Assembly (NCBI GenBank): GCA_016712745.1
Contig: JADJQN010000001.1
Location: forward strand, 1,178,001-1,242,000
Length of the DNA: 64,000 nucleotides
From: Sandaracinaceae bacterium
GTDB lineage: Bacteria > Myxococcota_A > Polyangia > Polyangiales > JADJQN01
Direction: 5' to 3'
The position numbers and the translations under genes are program-made. Below, piece after piece: positions 9,070 to 18,076 of the stretch; positions within the stretch are counted from its first letter, which is position 1, and every line of letters begins with the position of its first letter. The notes below the pieces were generated by a model, which had not been told where the DNA came from, ran no database searches, and saw only the letters and a list, made by a program, of their open reading frames with translations.

Positions 9070-9618
9070 ATGAAAAAGAACCTTGCGACGGTCGTTTCGG
9101 TTTCGGTTTTGACTCTCCTCGCCGCATTCGTCAACGCGGGTGCTGCGAGCGCTCAACAGCGCGCGCGTATTTTGTGCAGCGCAACCGACAACGGGCAAAG
9201 CGCTTCCGGATCGGTGAGCGTGAAGCAAGGCGACCGCGAGATTGCGAACGGCATCACCGGCACTGCGATTGCGGTACCCAATGGAACCTACGACGTGATC
9301 GTGACACTCGACGGAGCGCTCGACCACCCGACGGTCACATCGCAAGTTGTTGTCGCGCGCGCGCAGCAGTACACAACCACTGCCACCTTCCAAACGGCAG
9401 TGCTGCAGATACAAGTCGAAGCCGCAGGCCGACACGCAGCGGGCATGGCGACGATCACGCGCAACGGCGAACGCGTCGGTACGCTGGGCGCCGGCGTGCC
9501 ATGTCATCTCAGCGCTGGCACCTACGACATCGTCGTGCGCTACCGAAGCACCGAGCGCCGTTTCGACGGCATCGCCCTCTCGCCGGGCGAGCACCGTTCC
9601 CTCACCGCTTCCTTCTAA
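9070..9618 (+). CDS. Secreted protein with repeated beta-sandwich-like units
   Basis: A 182-residue exported protein. The ATG at 9070 is preferred over an upstream in-frame ATG (9013) because a signal peptide starts there (MKKNLATVV, cleavage near ASAQQ). The mature part has two units built alike: a thin strand pattern ending in PNGTYDVIVTLDG (about 72-84) and LSAGTYDIVVRYRS (about 140-153), each followed by a short loop and a final strand. The GTYD-V-V pattern recalls PEGA or carboxypeptidase-regulatory-like domains that decorate surface proteins. Enzymatic activity is unlikely. Confidence 0.6.
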   Translation: MKKNLATVVSVSVLTLLAAFVNAGAASAQQRARILCSATDNGQSASGSVSVKQGDREIANGITGTAIAVPNGTYDVIVTLDGALDHPTVTSQVVVARAQQYTTTATFQTAVLQIQVEAAGRHAAGMATITRNGERVGTLGAGVPCHLSAGTYDIVVRYRSTERRFDGIALSPGEHRSLTASF

Positions 9619-9654
9619 GTGCGCAGCGCCCCGCTCGAGCGTCGCTGATGTGCC

Positions 9655-9682
9655 ACGCCGAAGCTTGCGCTTGGGGCGTTTA
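9655..9682 (+). terminator. Possible weak terminator after the secreted protein gene
   Basis: ACGCC (9655-9659) pairs with GGCGT (9675-9679), and inside it AAGC pairs with GCTT around a TTGC loop, with a small internal bulge. Only three T residues follow, so efficiency is doubtful. Confidence 0.3.
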
Positions 9683-9719
9683 GCGGGTGAAAACAACGTG
9701 CTAGCCTTCGCGGCTTCCG

Positions 9720-12299
9720 ATGGAGAGTCTGCCCGAACCACGCGCGTCCACGCCGCCGGCTCCGTACGAGCCGAACCCGATCTTGGGTTGGCTATACAAG
9801 CGTTTTTTCTCGCGCATCTACGTTGACCAGAAGTGGAGTGCCGTGGTGCGCGATTCGGCGCAAAAGGGCGTTGTCGTCTACGTGATGCGTTCGCTCTCGG
9901 TGCTCGACTTTCTCTGTCTCGATTTCCTGCTCAAGAAATTCAGCCTGCCACTCGTCACGTTCGTCAACGATCTGGGCCTGTGGATCCTAGAGCCGTTCGG
10001 CAAAGGCGGTCGACGCCTGCGCCTGCGGCGGCAGGATCCGGAAGATCAAACGCTGCGCGAGGTTGTGAAGGAATCACACAGCGCCCTTCTCTTTCTTAGG
10101 CGCCCCCCATCGTTCGCGCGAGACGACCGGAAAGGCGGCAAGCTTGAAGTGGATTTGATCCGTACCCTCGTCGAAACGCAGCGCCAGATGGACAAAGCTA
10201 TCTTGCTCGTGCCGCAGACGTTCGTATGGAGCAAGCTTCCGCCCCTTAAGAACCGCTCGATACTCGGTCTCATCGTCGGCCCCAGCGAGGGGCCGGGAGA
10301 AATTCGCAGCTTTTTTCAGTTCATTTTGAACTTCCGAAACGCGTTGCTCCGCTCAGGCGAGCCTTTCGATCTGCGTGCTTTTCTCGCGCAGCATCAAGAG
10401 CTTACTGACGCAGAAGCGGCCGACAAGATTCGCTATGCCTTGCTGCGTCGTATGGAGCGCGAACGCACCTTGGTGCTCGGGCCTAGCAAAAAGACACCAG
10501 CGCGCATGCGCGAAGAGATTCTGCGAAGCCCGCGGGTGAAGAAGCATATCGACGCGACGGCACGCACGTCGAAGAAGACCGTGGACCGTGTACGAAAAGA
10601 CGCCGCCAAAGATTTGCGGCGCATGGCCGCAGCCCCCGATCAATTTTGGATGGCAGTGATGCATCGCATTTTGGCGCGCGTGTGGACGCGCATCTATGAC
10701 GGCCTCGTCGTCGATAAGAAGGGCATCGAGCGGCTTCGCGATGCCGCGCGCAAGGGCAACATCGTCCTGCTCCCTAGCCACAAGAGCCATGTCGACTACG
10801 TCGTGTTGAGTGACGTCTTGTATACGAACGCGATTTCACCCCCGCTCATTGCCGCCGGTGAAAATCTGAGCTTTTGGCCGCTCGGACCCATCCTGCGCCG
10901 CGCGGGCGGCTTCTTCATTCGCCGCAGCTTCGCAGGCAAGCGGCTCTACTCGGCACTCGTCGACGCTTACGTTCGCAAGCTCATGGTGGAGGGCTTCGCT
11001 CTCGAGTTCTTCATCGAAGGCGGTCGTTCGCGCACCGGCAAGCTCTTGGCACCAAAGCTCGGCCTGCTGTCGATGATCGTTGACGCGGCTTTGCTCTTGC
11101 GCTCGCGCAAAACATTCTTCGTTCCGATTTCGATTGGCTACGAGCGCATCATTGAGGAAGGTGCCTACGTGCACGAGCAGTCCGGCGGCGAAAAGTCCGA
11201 GGAGAACGTGGGCGGCCTGCTTACAACTCCGCGCATTCTTCGTTCTCGGTATGGCCGCCTCTACATTCAAGTGGGAGAAATCCTCTCCTTCGACGACGTG
11301 CTCGCCGAAACTGCAGGTCGCCCTGCCGAGGAAGCGGCTGGATCTCTCACTCCGTCGCAGCGACGCGCCCTCGTGCAGACGCTCGCTCACCGCGTCGTCT
11401 ATGAAATCGATCGTGCGACGATGGTTACTCCTGCGGCGCTAGTCGCCGCCGCGCTGCTCGCTCACCGCAAACGCGGAATTACTTTGCGTGAGCTCGCTGA
11501 CTCGTGCGAGCAGCTCATCGCTGCGCTTCTGCGTGTGCACGCTCGCATCGGTACCAACCTGGTTGATGACAAGGGCGCTCTCCGGATTCCCGTGCTTGAA
11601 GGCGCGCTCCGACTATTCATCGACGGCAAGCTGGTCACTGAGCAGTCGGTCGGCGGGCCGCCTGTGTTCACGATTCCCGAAGAGCGGCGCATGGCCCTCG
11701 AGTATTACAAGAACAACCTGCTGCACTTTTTCGTGCCGAGCGCACTCATCGCAACAGCCCTACTCGTCGACGCTGTGGCGCTGCCAACTGAAACAGAGCT
11801 GCGTGAGCGCGTGAAACGTTTGTCACGCACCTTCAAGTACGAGTTCATGTATCGAGCGGATGCAGACTTCGATCAGATTTTCGACGAAGCGTTGCAAAGC
11901 ATGCTGGACGCTGACGAGTTGGAGCGCTTTGCCGACCGCATTCGCGTGGGTGGCGGCCGCGCTGGCCAACGCATCACGATGTACGCGGCACTGCTTCGCA
12001 CCTATCTCGAGAGTTATCGCATTGCGCTGCGCAGCGCCGAGCAGCTCATCAATGCCCCTGCGTCGAAGAAAGAATGGCTGCGTCGAACTCTTTCTCTCGG
12101 CTCGCATATGTATCTAGCCGGCGAAATTGAGCACCGCGAATCGATCTCACGTCCGAAGATGGAAAATGCACTCGCTGCGATGCACGACATCGGCCTCGTC
12201 TCATTTCGCGCGGGGAACACCGTCGAAGCTGGCGAGCCGCTGCGCTCGAAGGAAACAGTCCGGCAGCTCGAGGCCGAGCTCACAAGCTTTGTGGCCTAA
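9720..12299 (+). CDS. plsB: Glycerol-3-phosphate 1-O-acyltransferase, PlsB type
   Basis: An 859-residue membrane-associated acyltransferase for the first acylation of phospholipid synthesis. All four acyltransferase blocks are present: catalytic HKSHVD (His354, Asp359), GGFFIRRSF (block II), FFIEGGRSRTGKL (block III) and FVPISIGYERIIEEG (block IV). The length and the long helical N- and C-terminal regions match the PlsB branch (E. coli about 800 residues) rather than the small PlsC enzymes. Residues 90-300 are rich in basic residues. The ATG at 9720 is the first suitable start. Its end overlaps the end of the convergent DUF2400 gene by four bases. Confidence 0.93.
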   Translation: MESLPEPRASTPPAPYEPNPILGWLYKRFFSRIYVDQKWSAVVRDSAQKGVVVYVMRSLSVLDFLCLDFLLKKFSLPLVTFVNDLGLWILEPFGKGGRRLRLRRQDPEDQTLREVVKESHSALLFLRRPPSFARDDRKGGKLEVDLIRTLVETQRQMDKAILLVPQTFVWSKLPPLKNRSILGLIVGPSEGPGEIRSFFQFILNFRNALLRSGEPFDLRAFLAQHQELTDAEAADKIRYALLRRMERERTLVLGPSKKTPARMREEILRSPRVKKHIDATARTSKKTVDRVRKDAAKDLRRMAAAPDQFWMAVMHRILARVWTRIYDGLVVDKKGIERLRDAARKGNIVLLPSHKSHVDYVVLSDVLYTNAISPPLIAAGENLSFWPLGPILRRAGGFFIRRSFAGKRLYSALVDAYVRKLMVEGFALEFFIEGGRSRTGKLLAPKLGLLSMIVDAALLLRSRKTFFVPISIGYERIIEEGAYVHEQSGGEKSEENVGGLLTTPRILRSRYGRLYIQVGEILSFDDVLAETAGRPAEEAAGSLTPSQRRALVQTLAHRVVYEIDRATMVTPAALVAAALLAHRKRGITLRELADSCEQLIAALLRVHARIGTNLVDDKGALRIPVLEGALRLFIDGKLVTEQSVGGPPVFTIPEERRMALEYYKNNLLHFFVPSALIATALLVDAVALPTETELRERVKRLSRTFKYEFMYRADADFDQIFDEALQSMLDADELERFADRIRVGGGRAGQRITMYAALLRTYLESYRIALRSAEQLINAPASKKEWLRRTLSLGSHMYLAGEIEHRESISRPKMENALAAMHDIGLVSFRAGNTVEAGEPLRSKETVRQLEAELTSFVA

Positions 12300-13126
12300 A
12301 GAGCTGTCGACTGCCAATGACGACACACCGTCTGAAGCGTGCACGACGCGCATCGCGATTCGTCGCGATGACTAGGACAATCGCGAGAAACACCTAGGTG
12401 GCAAAGTGCGAAGTCGAACTTCACGGGATCAGACGCATCAAACCGCTTGAGTGCGTTCGTGATCTCTTCTGCCGTTCGCCAGCTCGCTGTTTGACGATCC
12501 GTTAGGCGAAGATTCTGGGCGATGCGATGGATGTGTGTATCAACCGGGATGACCAGTGCCGAAGCTGGTAGCGACCACAAACCCAAGTCGACTCCGTCCG
12601 CCGGTCGAACCATCCAGCGAAAATAGAGCAGCAAGCGTTTGCATGCGCTGCCGGCGTGCGGATCGGGAATCAGATGCTGCAGCCCGCGCGATGGAGCGTT
12701 CCCGCGAAGCTCTGTGGCCAAGGCGCTCATGGTCCTGCGAAGATCTGATTGGTGGTCTGCAAAGCTTCGCTCGACGAACGCACCAAGGCTACCGTGCGCA
12801 CGTTGAAGACGCGCGGCGTTCGCAAGCATACGAGCGACGTCTGCACCGCGATAAATGCGATGCACAAATCCACTCAACGAGGCGCGCAGTTCGAGTTCGC
12901 TTCTCGAGGCGAGCGTACGCGCCGGTTGTTCGCCAAGAACCAGCAGCACGCGCGCGATGCTTGCGCGCACAGCTTTCACATTGCCGAAAGCGAGCGACGA
13001 CGAGAGCAAGCCGACCAACTCAGCATCCAACGGGTCCACGAAGCGGTGAACGAAACTAACGGGATCGTCCTGCAAATGGCGCGCGTGATCGCGCGTGTCG
13101 AGGAGCACGTTCAATCGAACATGCAC
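12296..13126 (-). CDS. DUF2400 / TIGR02757 protein related to HhH-GPD DNA glycosylases
   Basis: A 276-residue soluble protein. The GTG at 13126 is selected because AAAGGA sits just upstream and the protein then opens HVRLNVLLDTRDHARHLQDD, as family members do; an upstream reading to 13252 would overlap the divergent phosphatase gene. Family features are DDPVSFVHRFVDPLDAEL near the start and VIPVDTHIHRIAQNL late in the protein, which mirrors the helix carrying the catalytic Asp in endonuclease III. The C-terminus has four Cys spaced 8-2-5, close to the 6-2-5 spacing of the endonuclease III iron-sulfur cluster. The catalytic Lys helix-hairpin-helix is not evident. Function is unknown, with a DNA repair role a reasonable guess. 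Confidence 0.75.
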   Translation of the reverse strand: MHVRLNVLLDTRDHARHLQDDPVSFVHRFVDPLDAELVGLLSSSLAFGNVKAVRASIARVLLVLGEQPARTLASRSELELRASLSGFVHRIYRGADVARMLANAARLQRAHGSLGAFVERSFADHQSDLRRTMSALATELRGNAPSRGLQHLIPDPHAGSACKRLLLYFRWMVRPADGVDLGLWSLPASALVIPVDTHIHRIAQNLRLTDRQTASWRTAEEITNALKRFDASDPVKFDFALCHLGVSRDCPSHRDESRCASCTLQTVCRHWQSTAL

Positions 13127-13156
13127 TGGATCCTTTCGGGGAGGCACAAAGACCGG

Positions 13157-13162
13157 TATAGA
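13157..13162 (+). promoter_or_regulatory. -10-like box TATAGA close to the start codon
   Basis: TATAGA ends seven bases before the ATG at 13170, so transcription would start at or beside the start codon. There is no ribosome-binding site in the seven-base gap and the -35 region is poor. Confidence 0.35.
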
Positions 13163-13169
13163 ACGCGAG

Positions 13170-14474
13170 ATGACCCGCCTCAAGGCGACGTTTCTAGTGA
13201 GCCGGCGACTCCTTGCTGTCGCGTCTCTTTGTGCTCTGGCCCACGCGGCCACGCCCGAGGCGGCATTCGCACACCCTCAGTTTGTTACACGGCCTTACTT
13301 GATGGATGTGACTACGAACTCCATCGCGGTGCTATTCGTGCTGGCGCATGAGCAGCCGGTCGTCGTAACCGCCGTCTCGCCCGCCCACACGGCGAAGCGT
13401 TACGAGCGTCCCGCGTCGCGCGTTCACGAAGTCGTGATGGACGGACTCGACGTCGACACGCAATATGCGTATCGGGTCTTTGTCGCGAATGACGAGATTG
13501 CGCGCGGCACTTTCACAACAGCCCCTGCCGCTCCCGACGCCCCGGTAAACTTTCTAATCTACGGCGACACGCGCACCAACCCTGCCGCCCACGCCAGCGT
13601 GATTCGAGCGATGAGTGATGAAGCAGCGGATTTCGTCCTGCACACCGGGGACTTCATTGCCGATGGACGACGAGCCGAAAGTTGGGCGACTTTCTTCGAT
13701 GTCGCGGCTCCGCTCTTCGCGTCCACGCCCCTCATTCCGACCATAGGAAATCACGATCTCTATGCGGGTGCCGGCTTACGTAACTACCGCGCACACATGC
13801 GGGTAGCTGCAGGCGGCTCGGAACACGAAACATACTTCGTGTTCCGATATGGCGCGACTGTCATGATCTCGCTCGACACGGAAGAGAGCCTCGCGCCTGG
13901 CGAACCGCAGCGCGTGTGGCTCGAGCGTGCTCTTCGTTCGCTGCGAGACGATCACGCCGTGAAGCATATCTTCGCGATGATGCACCATGGCCCCTTCTCG
14001 AGCGGAGCCCATGGGGGAAATCCGGCTATCGCGGGCACTGACATCGAAGGGCTACTGCGCCGCGACGGCGTGGAGCTTGTTTTATCCGGACATGATCATA
14101 CGTACGAGCGCGGGGATGCCAGCGGCCTCAAGTACATCGTCTCTGGTGGCGATGGCGCACCCTTGTACTTTTCCAACAGCGAGCAGCCAACGCAACTCGC
14201 CTTCTCACCGGTGCATCATTTTGTACGCGTCGAAATACGCGGCGACGAAGTCCGAATCGCCGCGATCCGTACCGACGGGCATACCTTCGACCGTTGTTAT
14301 TTCCGAGGTACTCGCGATCCTTGGCACTGCACAGGGGGCAGCTCGCGCGGAAACGTCGTGCGCGCGGCATCATCATCTATGTCGCGCTATGTGATCGCGC
14401 TGGGCGTCGTGCTGGTGGTGGCAGTTGCGATTCTCGCGCGACGGGGGCGTAATGCGAAGAAGAAAGCTTCATGA
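13170..14474 (+). CDS. Purple-acid-phosphatase-like metallophosphoesterase, membrane anchored
   Basis: A 434-residue exported phosphoesterase. The start at 13170 (MTRLKATFL) begins a signal peptide that ends near EAAFA; longer readings would run into the divergent gene. A fibronectin-III-like domain (about 38-130) precedes the catalytic domain, as in purple acid phosphatases. Metal-binding motifs are all present: YGDTRTN, HTGDFIADG, PTIGNHDLYAG, MMHHGPFSS and LSGHDHTYERG. A C-terminal membrane helix followed by RRGRNAKKKAS anchors the enzyme to the inner membrane with the active site outside the cytoplasm. Its stop overlaps the start of the next gene by four bases (ATGA). Confidence 0.88.
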   Translation: MTRLKATFLVSRRLLAVASLCALAHAATPEAAFAHPQFVTRPYLMDVTTNSIAVLFVLAHEQPVVVTAVSPAHTAKRYERPASRVHEVVMDGLDVDTQYAYRVFVANDEIARGTFTTAPAAPDAPVNFLIYGDTRTNPAAHASVIRAMSDEAADFVLHTGDFIADGRRAESWATFFDVAAPLFASTPLIPTIGNHDLYAGAGLRNYRAHMRVAAGGSEHETYFVFRYGATVMISLDTEESLAPGEPQRVWLERALRSLRDDHAVKHIFAMMHHGPFSSGAHGGNPAIAGTDIEGLLRRDGVELVLSGHDHTYERGDASGLKYIVSGGDGAPLYFSNSEQPTQLAFSPVHHFVRVEIRGDEVRIAAIRTDGHTFDRCYFRGTRDPWHCTGGSSRGNVVRAASSSMSRYVIALGVVLVVAVAILARRGRNAKKKAS

Positions 14475-15058
14475 CCTGCCCTTTCCAAATTGCCATGAGC
14501 GTCGCCGTCACGCTTTGCGTGTGCGCATGTGGCGGAGGCAGTTCACAAGCGACCGGCGCGACGCACGCGGCGCTCCCCTCACGCCCGGTCGAGTTAACCC
14601 TCCGCACACCGGACGGGCAGTTTCTAGACCTGGGTGACCTTCGCGGTCAGCCAACGATTCTTTTCCTGTTCGCAACGTTCGATGCGCTCTCGCAGGCTGC
14701 GTTTCATCCGGTGGCAAGCTTCCATCGCTTGCACCCCGAAGCACACGTCGTGGGCCTTGCGGCTCAACCCGATGGCGAGGAGTTGGTCGCGGCCTACACG
14801 GAGGCGATGCACGTCTCCTTTACCGTGGCGTACGACCCCGACAACACAGTCGCGCGGGGAATAAGTGGCCTCGGTCCCATTGAAGCTGTCCCGATGTTCA
14901 TAGCGCTCGACGAAAATGGGTACGTCGTTCATGAGCACGTTGGCTACGCGAGCGAGGGACAGTTGGAGCGCATGCTCTTGATCGCAGAGCACATGCCCAT
15001 CCCGTCTGGACCGCCCGCGGAAGATGCGCCGGAAGCTAGCGCGCCGCCGTCACCTTAA
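14471..15058 (+). CDS. Thioredoxin-fold lipoprotein lacking the CXXC motif
   Basis: A 195-residue predicted lipoprotein, translationally coupled to the metallophosphoesterase. The signal peptide ends at lipobox VCAC (Cys20). Residues 40-180 follow the AhpC/TSA-TlpA thioredoxin fold: LRTPDGQFLDLGDLRGQ, then the strand ILFLFATF, HVVGLAAQPDG, and the cis-Pro loop IEAVPMFIALDENG. At the place where the redox-active WCxxC would stand the protein reads FDALSQ, so both catalytic cysteines are gone. It should not act as a thiol oxidoreductase; a binding or scaffold role is more likely. The tail is Pro/Ala-rich. Confidence 0.8.
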   Translation: MTCPFQIAMSVAVTLCVCACGGGSSQATGATHAALPSRPVELTLRTPDGQFLDLGDLRGQPTILFLFATFDALSQAAFHPVASFHRLHPEAHVVGLAAQPDGEELVAAYTEAMHVSFTVAYDPDNTVARGISGLGPIEAVPMFIALDENGYVVHEHVGYASEGQLERMLLIAEHMPIPSGPPAEDAPEASAPPSP

Positions 15059-15075
15059 CGACGGAGCCACGTCTG

Positions 15076-16863
15076 CTACAACGAACTAGGATCGATTCCG
15101 TTCTCGGACCATACCTCTTCGAGCGAGGTGCCGAGACGCTGCACGATCAATCTACCGACGTCCGTGGCCGTTGCGCACTCGAGCGCGTCTTTGGCGAGCG
15201 CGTGGACTTGAACCATATTCACGCGAGAAAGGATCTCGCGCGCGAGCGGCATCTGCGAAAGGGACATGCTCAAGTTCCGAAAGCCGAGTCCCAGCACGAG
15301 CGGCAAAGCGATGGGGTCGGCGGCCATGTCGCCGCACATCGCGAACGGCACCGATGCGTGCTCGGCCGCTTTTGCAACGTGCGCCAATGTCCGCAAAACG
15401 GCGGGATCGTACAAGCGCGCGCGAGAAAAAAGTTTGGGATCGCTGCGATCCAGCGCAAGCACATACTGAACGAGGTCGTTCGTGCCAACGGAAAAGAAGT
15501 CCGCTTCCTTTGCCAAATGATCAGCAAGCATCACTGCGGAGGGCACCTCGATCATCGTACCGATCGGGACTTCCGCGAACGGCACGCCGTCGGCTTTGAG
15601 CTGGGCTTGAACGTCGAGTACGCATTGCTTGGCGCGCCGTAAGTCCGGAATCGTCGCCACCATGGGGAACATGATCCGTGCTTTGCCATGCACGGACGCC
15701 CGCAGAATCGCGCGCAGTTGCGTCATGAGCAAATCGAGACGGGTAAGCGCAAAGCGCAAACCGCGCAACGCGAGCGCCGGGTTGGAAGGTCGCGCGACCG
15801 GCGAGGCAAAGGGTAGTTTATCGCCGCCAAAATCGAAGACGCGGAATACGACCGGGCGTTGTTCGGCGGCGCGCAGAACATCCGCGTAGACGTCGACCTG
15901 TTCGTCTTCGGTCGGCGGGTTCGCGCGGCCGAGATACAAGAACTCGGTACGAAAGAGTCCAATGCCAGCCACGCCGTCGAGATTGGCGATCAAGACTTCG
16001 CTCGCCAACTCCACGTTCGCAGAGAGCTCCACCACGGTTCCGTCCTGAAGTTCGGGAACCAAGCTGCGCCGCTCTCGCAACTTACCAGTGAAATGACGAT
16101 AGCGACGCGAGCGCTCTTCTACGCGGGCCAGCATAGCGTCGTCAGCGTCGAGAATCACATCGCCTCGAAGTGCGTCGACGACGACGGTGTCGCCATGCGC
16201 AATGCGTCGCGTCGCGTTGGCGACGCCCACGATGCAGGGGATTTCCATCGCACGCGCCAGAATCGCCGTGTGACTCGTCGGGCTTCCCAGCTCAAGCACG
16301 ATGGCGGCCGGCCTTGACTGCGAGAGTTGCACCGCGTCGGCTGGACTCAGGTCGGTCGCCACCAGCACCGAGCCGCCCTGCACCATCGGCAGCAGCGATA
16401 CACGCCCGACAAGCTGCCTCAAAATGCGCTCGCCCACTTGCTCGACGTCGCCGGCACGCTCCCGAAAATAGCCGTCCGAAACAGACTCAAATTGCTCTTT
16501 GATCGACGCGATGACGCGTTCAAGAGCCCACTCGGCATTGATCAGTTCCGCTTTCATCAGCGTGACGGCGCTTTCGATGAGCATTACGTCATCGTGCATT
16601 GCGACGTGAGCGTCGAGCAGCATGCGAAATGTGGCGGCGCCCTCAACATCGAGCTGGTCGCGAATCGCGCACAGCTCGGTGCGGGAAGTTTCAATCGCTT
16701 GCTCGAGTCGGCCGCGCTCGTACTCAGTCGTGTCGGCATCGATCCGTCGGCGCGGAGTCGCAAAGCGTCCGCGATCCAGAACGTGCGCGCGCCCCACTGC
16801 AATCCCGGGAGCGGCTGAAACGCCACGAATGGATGCCTTGGGAGGTTCAGACCGGACGATCAC
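15076..16863 (-). CDS. ptsI: PTS phosphoenolpyruvate-protein phosphotransferase (Enzyme I)
   Basis: A 595-residue Enzyme I that takes phosphate from PEP and passes it to HPr. It has the N-terminal HPr-binding domain, the phosphohistidine loop GSPTSHTAILAR with His198, and the C-terminal PEP-binding barrel with LFRTEFLYLGR, FRVFDFGGDK and the active Cys in MCGDMAADP. There is no GAF domain, so it is the classical rather than the PtsP form. It begins with GTG overlapping the ptsH stop by four bases (GTGA). It is the last gene of the rpoN-PTS operon. With no sugar permease nearby, a regulatory role is likely. Confidence 0.95.
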   Translation of the reverse strand: MIVRSEPPKASIRGVSAAPGIAVGRAHVLDRGRFATPRRRIDADTTEYERGRLEQAIETSRTELCAIRDQLDVEGAATFRMLLDAHVAMHDDVMLIESAVTLMKAELINAEWALERVIASIKEQFESVSDGYFRERAGDVEQVGERILRQLVGRVSLLPMVQGGSVLVATDLSPADAVQLSQSRPAAIVLELGSPTSHTAILARAMEIPCIVGVANATRRIAHGDTVVVDALRGDVILDADDAMLARVEERSRRYRHFTGKLRERRSLVPELQDGTVVELSANVELASEVLIANLDGVAGIGLFRTEFLYLGRANPPTEDEQVDVYADVLRAAEQRPVVFRVFDFGGDKLPFASPVARPSNPALALRGLRFALTRLDLLMTQLRAILRASVHGKARIMFPMVATIPDLRRAKQCVLDVQAQLKADGVPFAEVPIGTMIEVPSAVMLADHLAKEADFFSVGTNDLVQYVLALDRSDPKLFSRARLYDPAVLRTLAHVAKAAEHASVPFAMCGDMAADPIALPLVLGLGFRNLSMSLSQMPLAREILSRVNMVQVHALAKDALECATATDVGRLIVQRLGTSLEEVWSENGIDPSSL

Positions 16864-17147
16864 TGCGCTTCCCCAAATCGGTTTGAGATGAGCTCGCCAA
16901 TTGCACGGACAGCGTCCGGCGCATCAATCGCACCGAATGCGTGAACTGTTACAAAGGTCCCGCGTGCACCACACAGCAGAAGCACGCCCATCACGCTCTT
17001 GGCATTTGCGCGCTGCCCGTCTTTGCTAACGTCGACGTTGCAGCGGAAACGTGACGCTGTTTGTACGAGCTTCGTCGCCGCGCGCGCATGAAGCCCAAGC
17101 TCGTTAACAATTTCGAACGTGGCCTCGGCGTGTGTAACCTCGTCCAT
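16860..17147 (-). CDS. ptsH: Phosphocarrier protein HPr
   Basis: A 95-residue HPr. The EI-dependent phosphorylation site is His20 in NELGLHARAATK, and the regulatory serine is Ser51 in ANAKSVMGVLLL. Retention of the serine agrees with the HPr kinase encoded upstream in the same operon. It lies two bases after rapZ and overlaps ptsI by four bases. Confidence 0.97.
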   Translation of the reverse strand: MDEVTHAEATFEIVNELGLHARAATKLVQTASRFRCNVDVSKDGQRANAKSVMGVLLLCGARGTFVTVHAFGAIDAPDAVRAIGELISNRFGEAQ

Positions 17148-17149
17148 AT

Positions 17150-18013
17150 TCAGCGCGTCGAATCGCGGTGAGCCACTGCGACTTCGCGCACGGGCCGCAA
17201 CCTACGGGCGAGCTCCTCGGCGACCGCGACCGAACGATGCTTGCCCCCCGTGCACCCAACAGCAATCGTGAGGTAGGCCTTGCCTTCGCGCTCGTAGCGA
17301 GGCAAGAGGCGCGTGAGCATGGACTCGAGGTCTGTGAGCAGCTCCTTTGTTTCAGGTGCATCGAGTACGAAACGAGAAACACGCGCATCCATGCCCGTCA
17401 GCGGCTTAAGCTCGGGCACGAAATGCGGATTGGGCAGATAGCGAAGGTCGAACACCAAATCCGCGTCGACCGGGATTCCGTACTTGAAGCCGAACGAAAC
17501 GATGCGCGTGACCATGCGCGGCGCCGCATCGCCTCGCGCAATCGAGTCGACGAGGAGGCGACGTAGGTCATGAACGCTCAGACGCGTTGTATCAATGACT
17601 TGCTTCGCGCGAGCGCGCAGCGTCGACAAGCGGTCGCGCTCTTTTTGAATGGCTTCGAGCAGGTCCCCGCCCGGAGCCAGCGGATGGGGGCGACGCGTCT
17701 CGCTATAGCGCTGAACCAGAGCACCATCTGCGGAGTCCATGAAGAGGACCTCGACATTGTGGCCGCTGGCCTCAAGCTCCTTGAAGGCCGCGTCCGCGCC
17801 TTCGAGAAAAGAACCGGTCCTCACGTCGATGCCGAGGCCAACACGCGTGATTGCGTCTTCTGCCGCGAGCATCTCGACGAGTTTTACGGCGAGGGCGGGC
17901 GGCAGATTGTCTACGCAAAAAAAGCCGAGGTCCTCGAGCACGTTGAGCGCAGTGCTGCGCCCTGCTCCGGACATCCCCGTCACGACGACCACGTGAAGCG
18001 CGCTCACAGGCAA
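17150..18013 (-). CDS. rapZ: RapZ/YvcJ-family nucleotide-binding protein
   Basis: A 287-residue RapZ homologue. The N-terminal P-loop reads VVTGMSGAGRSTALNVLEDL and is followed by FFCVDNLPPAL, both family signatures. The C-terminal domain has the conserved VVSFGFKYGIPVDADLVFDL-type tract and the end block IAVGCTGGKHRSVAVAEELA. In enterobacteria RapZ is an RNA-binding adaptor for small RNAs; in other groups YvcJ hydrolyses nucleotides and its target is unclear. The start is uncertain: a TTG at 18013 has AGG six bases upstream, and a GTG at 18007 is also possible. It sits between hprK and ptsH. Confidence 0.93.
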   Translation of the reverse strand: MPVSALHVVVVTGMSGAGRSTALNVLEDLGFFCVDNLPPALAVKLVEMLAAEDAITRVGLGIDVRTGSFLEGADAAFKELEASGHNVEVLFMDSADGALVQRYSETRRPHPLAPGGDLLEAIQKERDRLSTLRARAKQVIDTTRLSVHDLRRLLVDSIARGDAAPRMVTRIVSFGFKYGIPVDADLVFDLRYLPNPHFVPELKPLTGMDARVSRFVLDAPETKELLTDLESMLTRLLPRYEREGKAYLTIAVGCTGGKHRSVAVAEELARRLRPVREVAVAHRDSTR

Positions 18014-18076
18014 AGTGTACCTGAAAAGAACATCAACGTGTCAACGCTCGATGCCGAATATCGCAGCGGGGATGAC

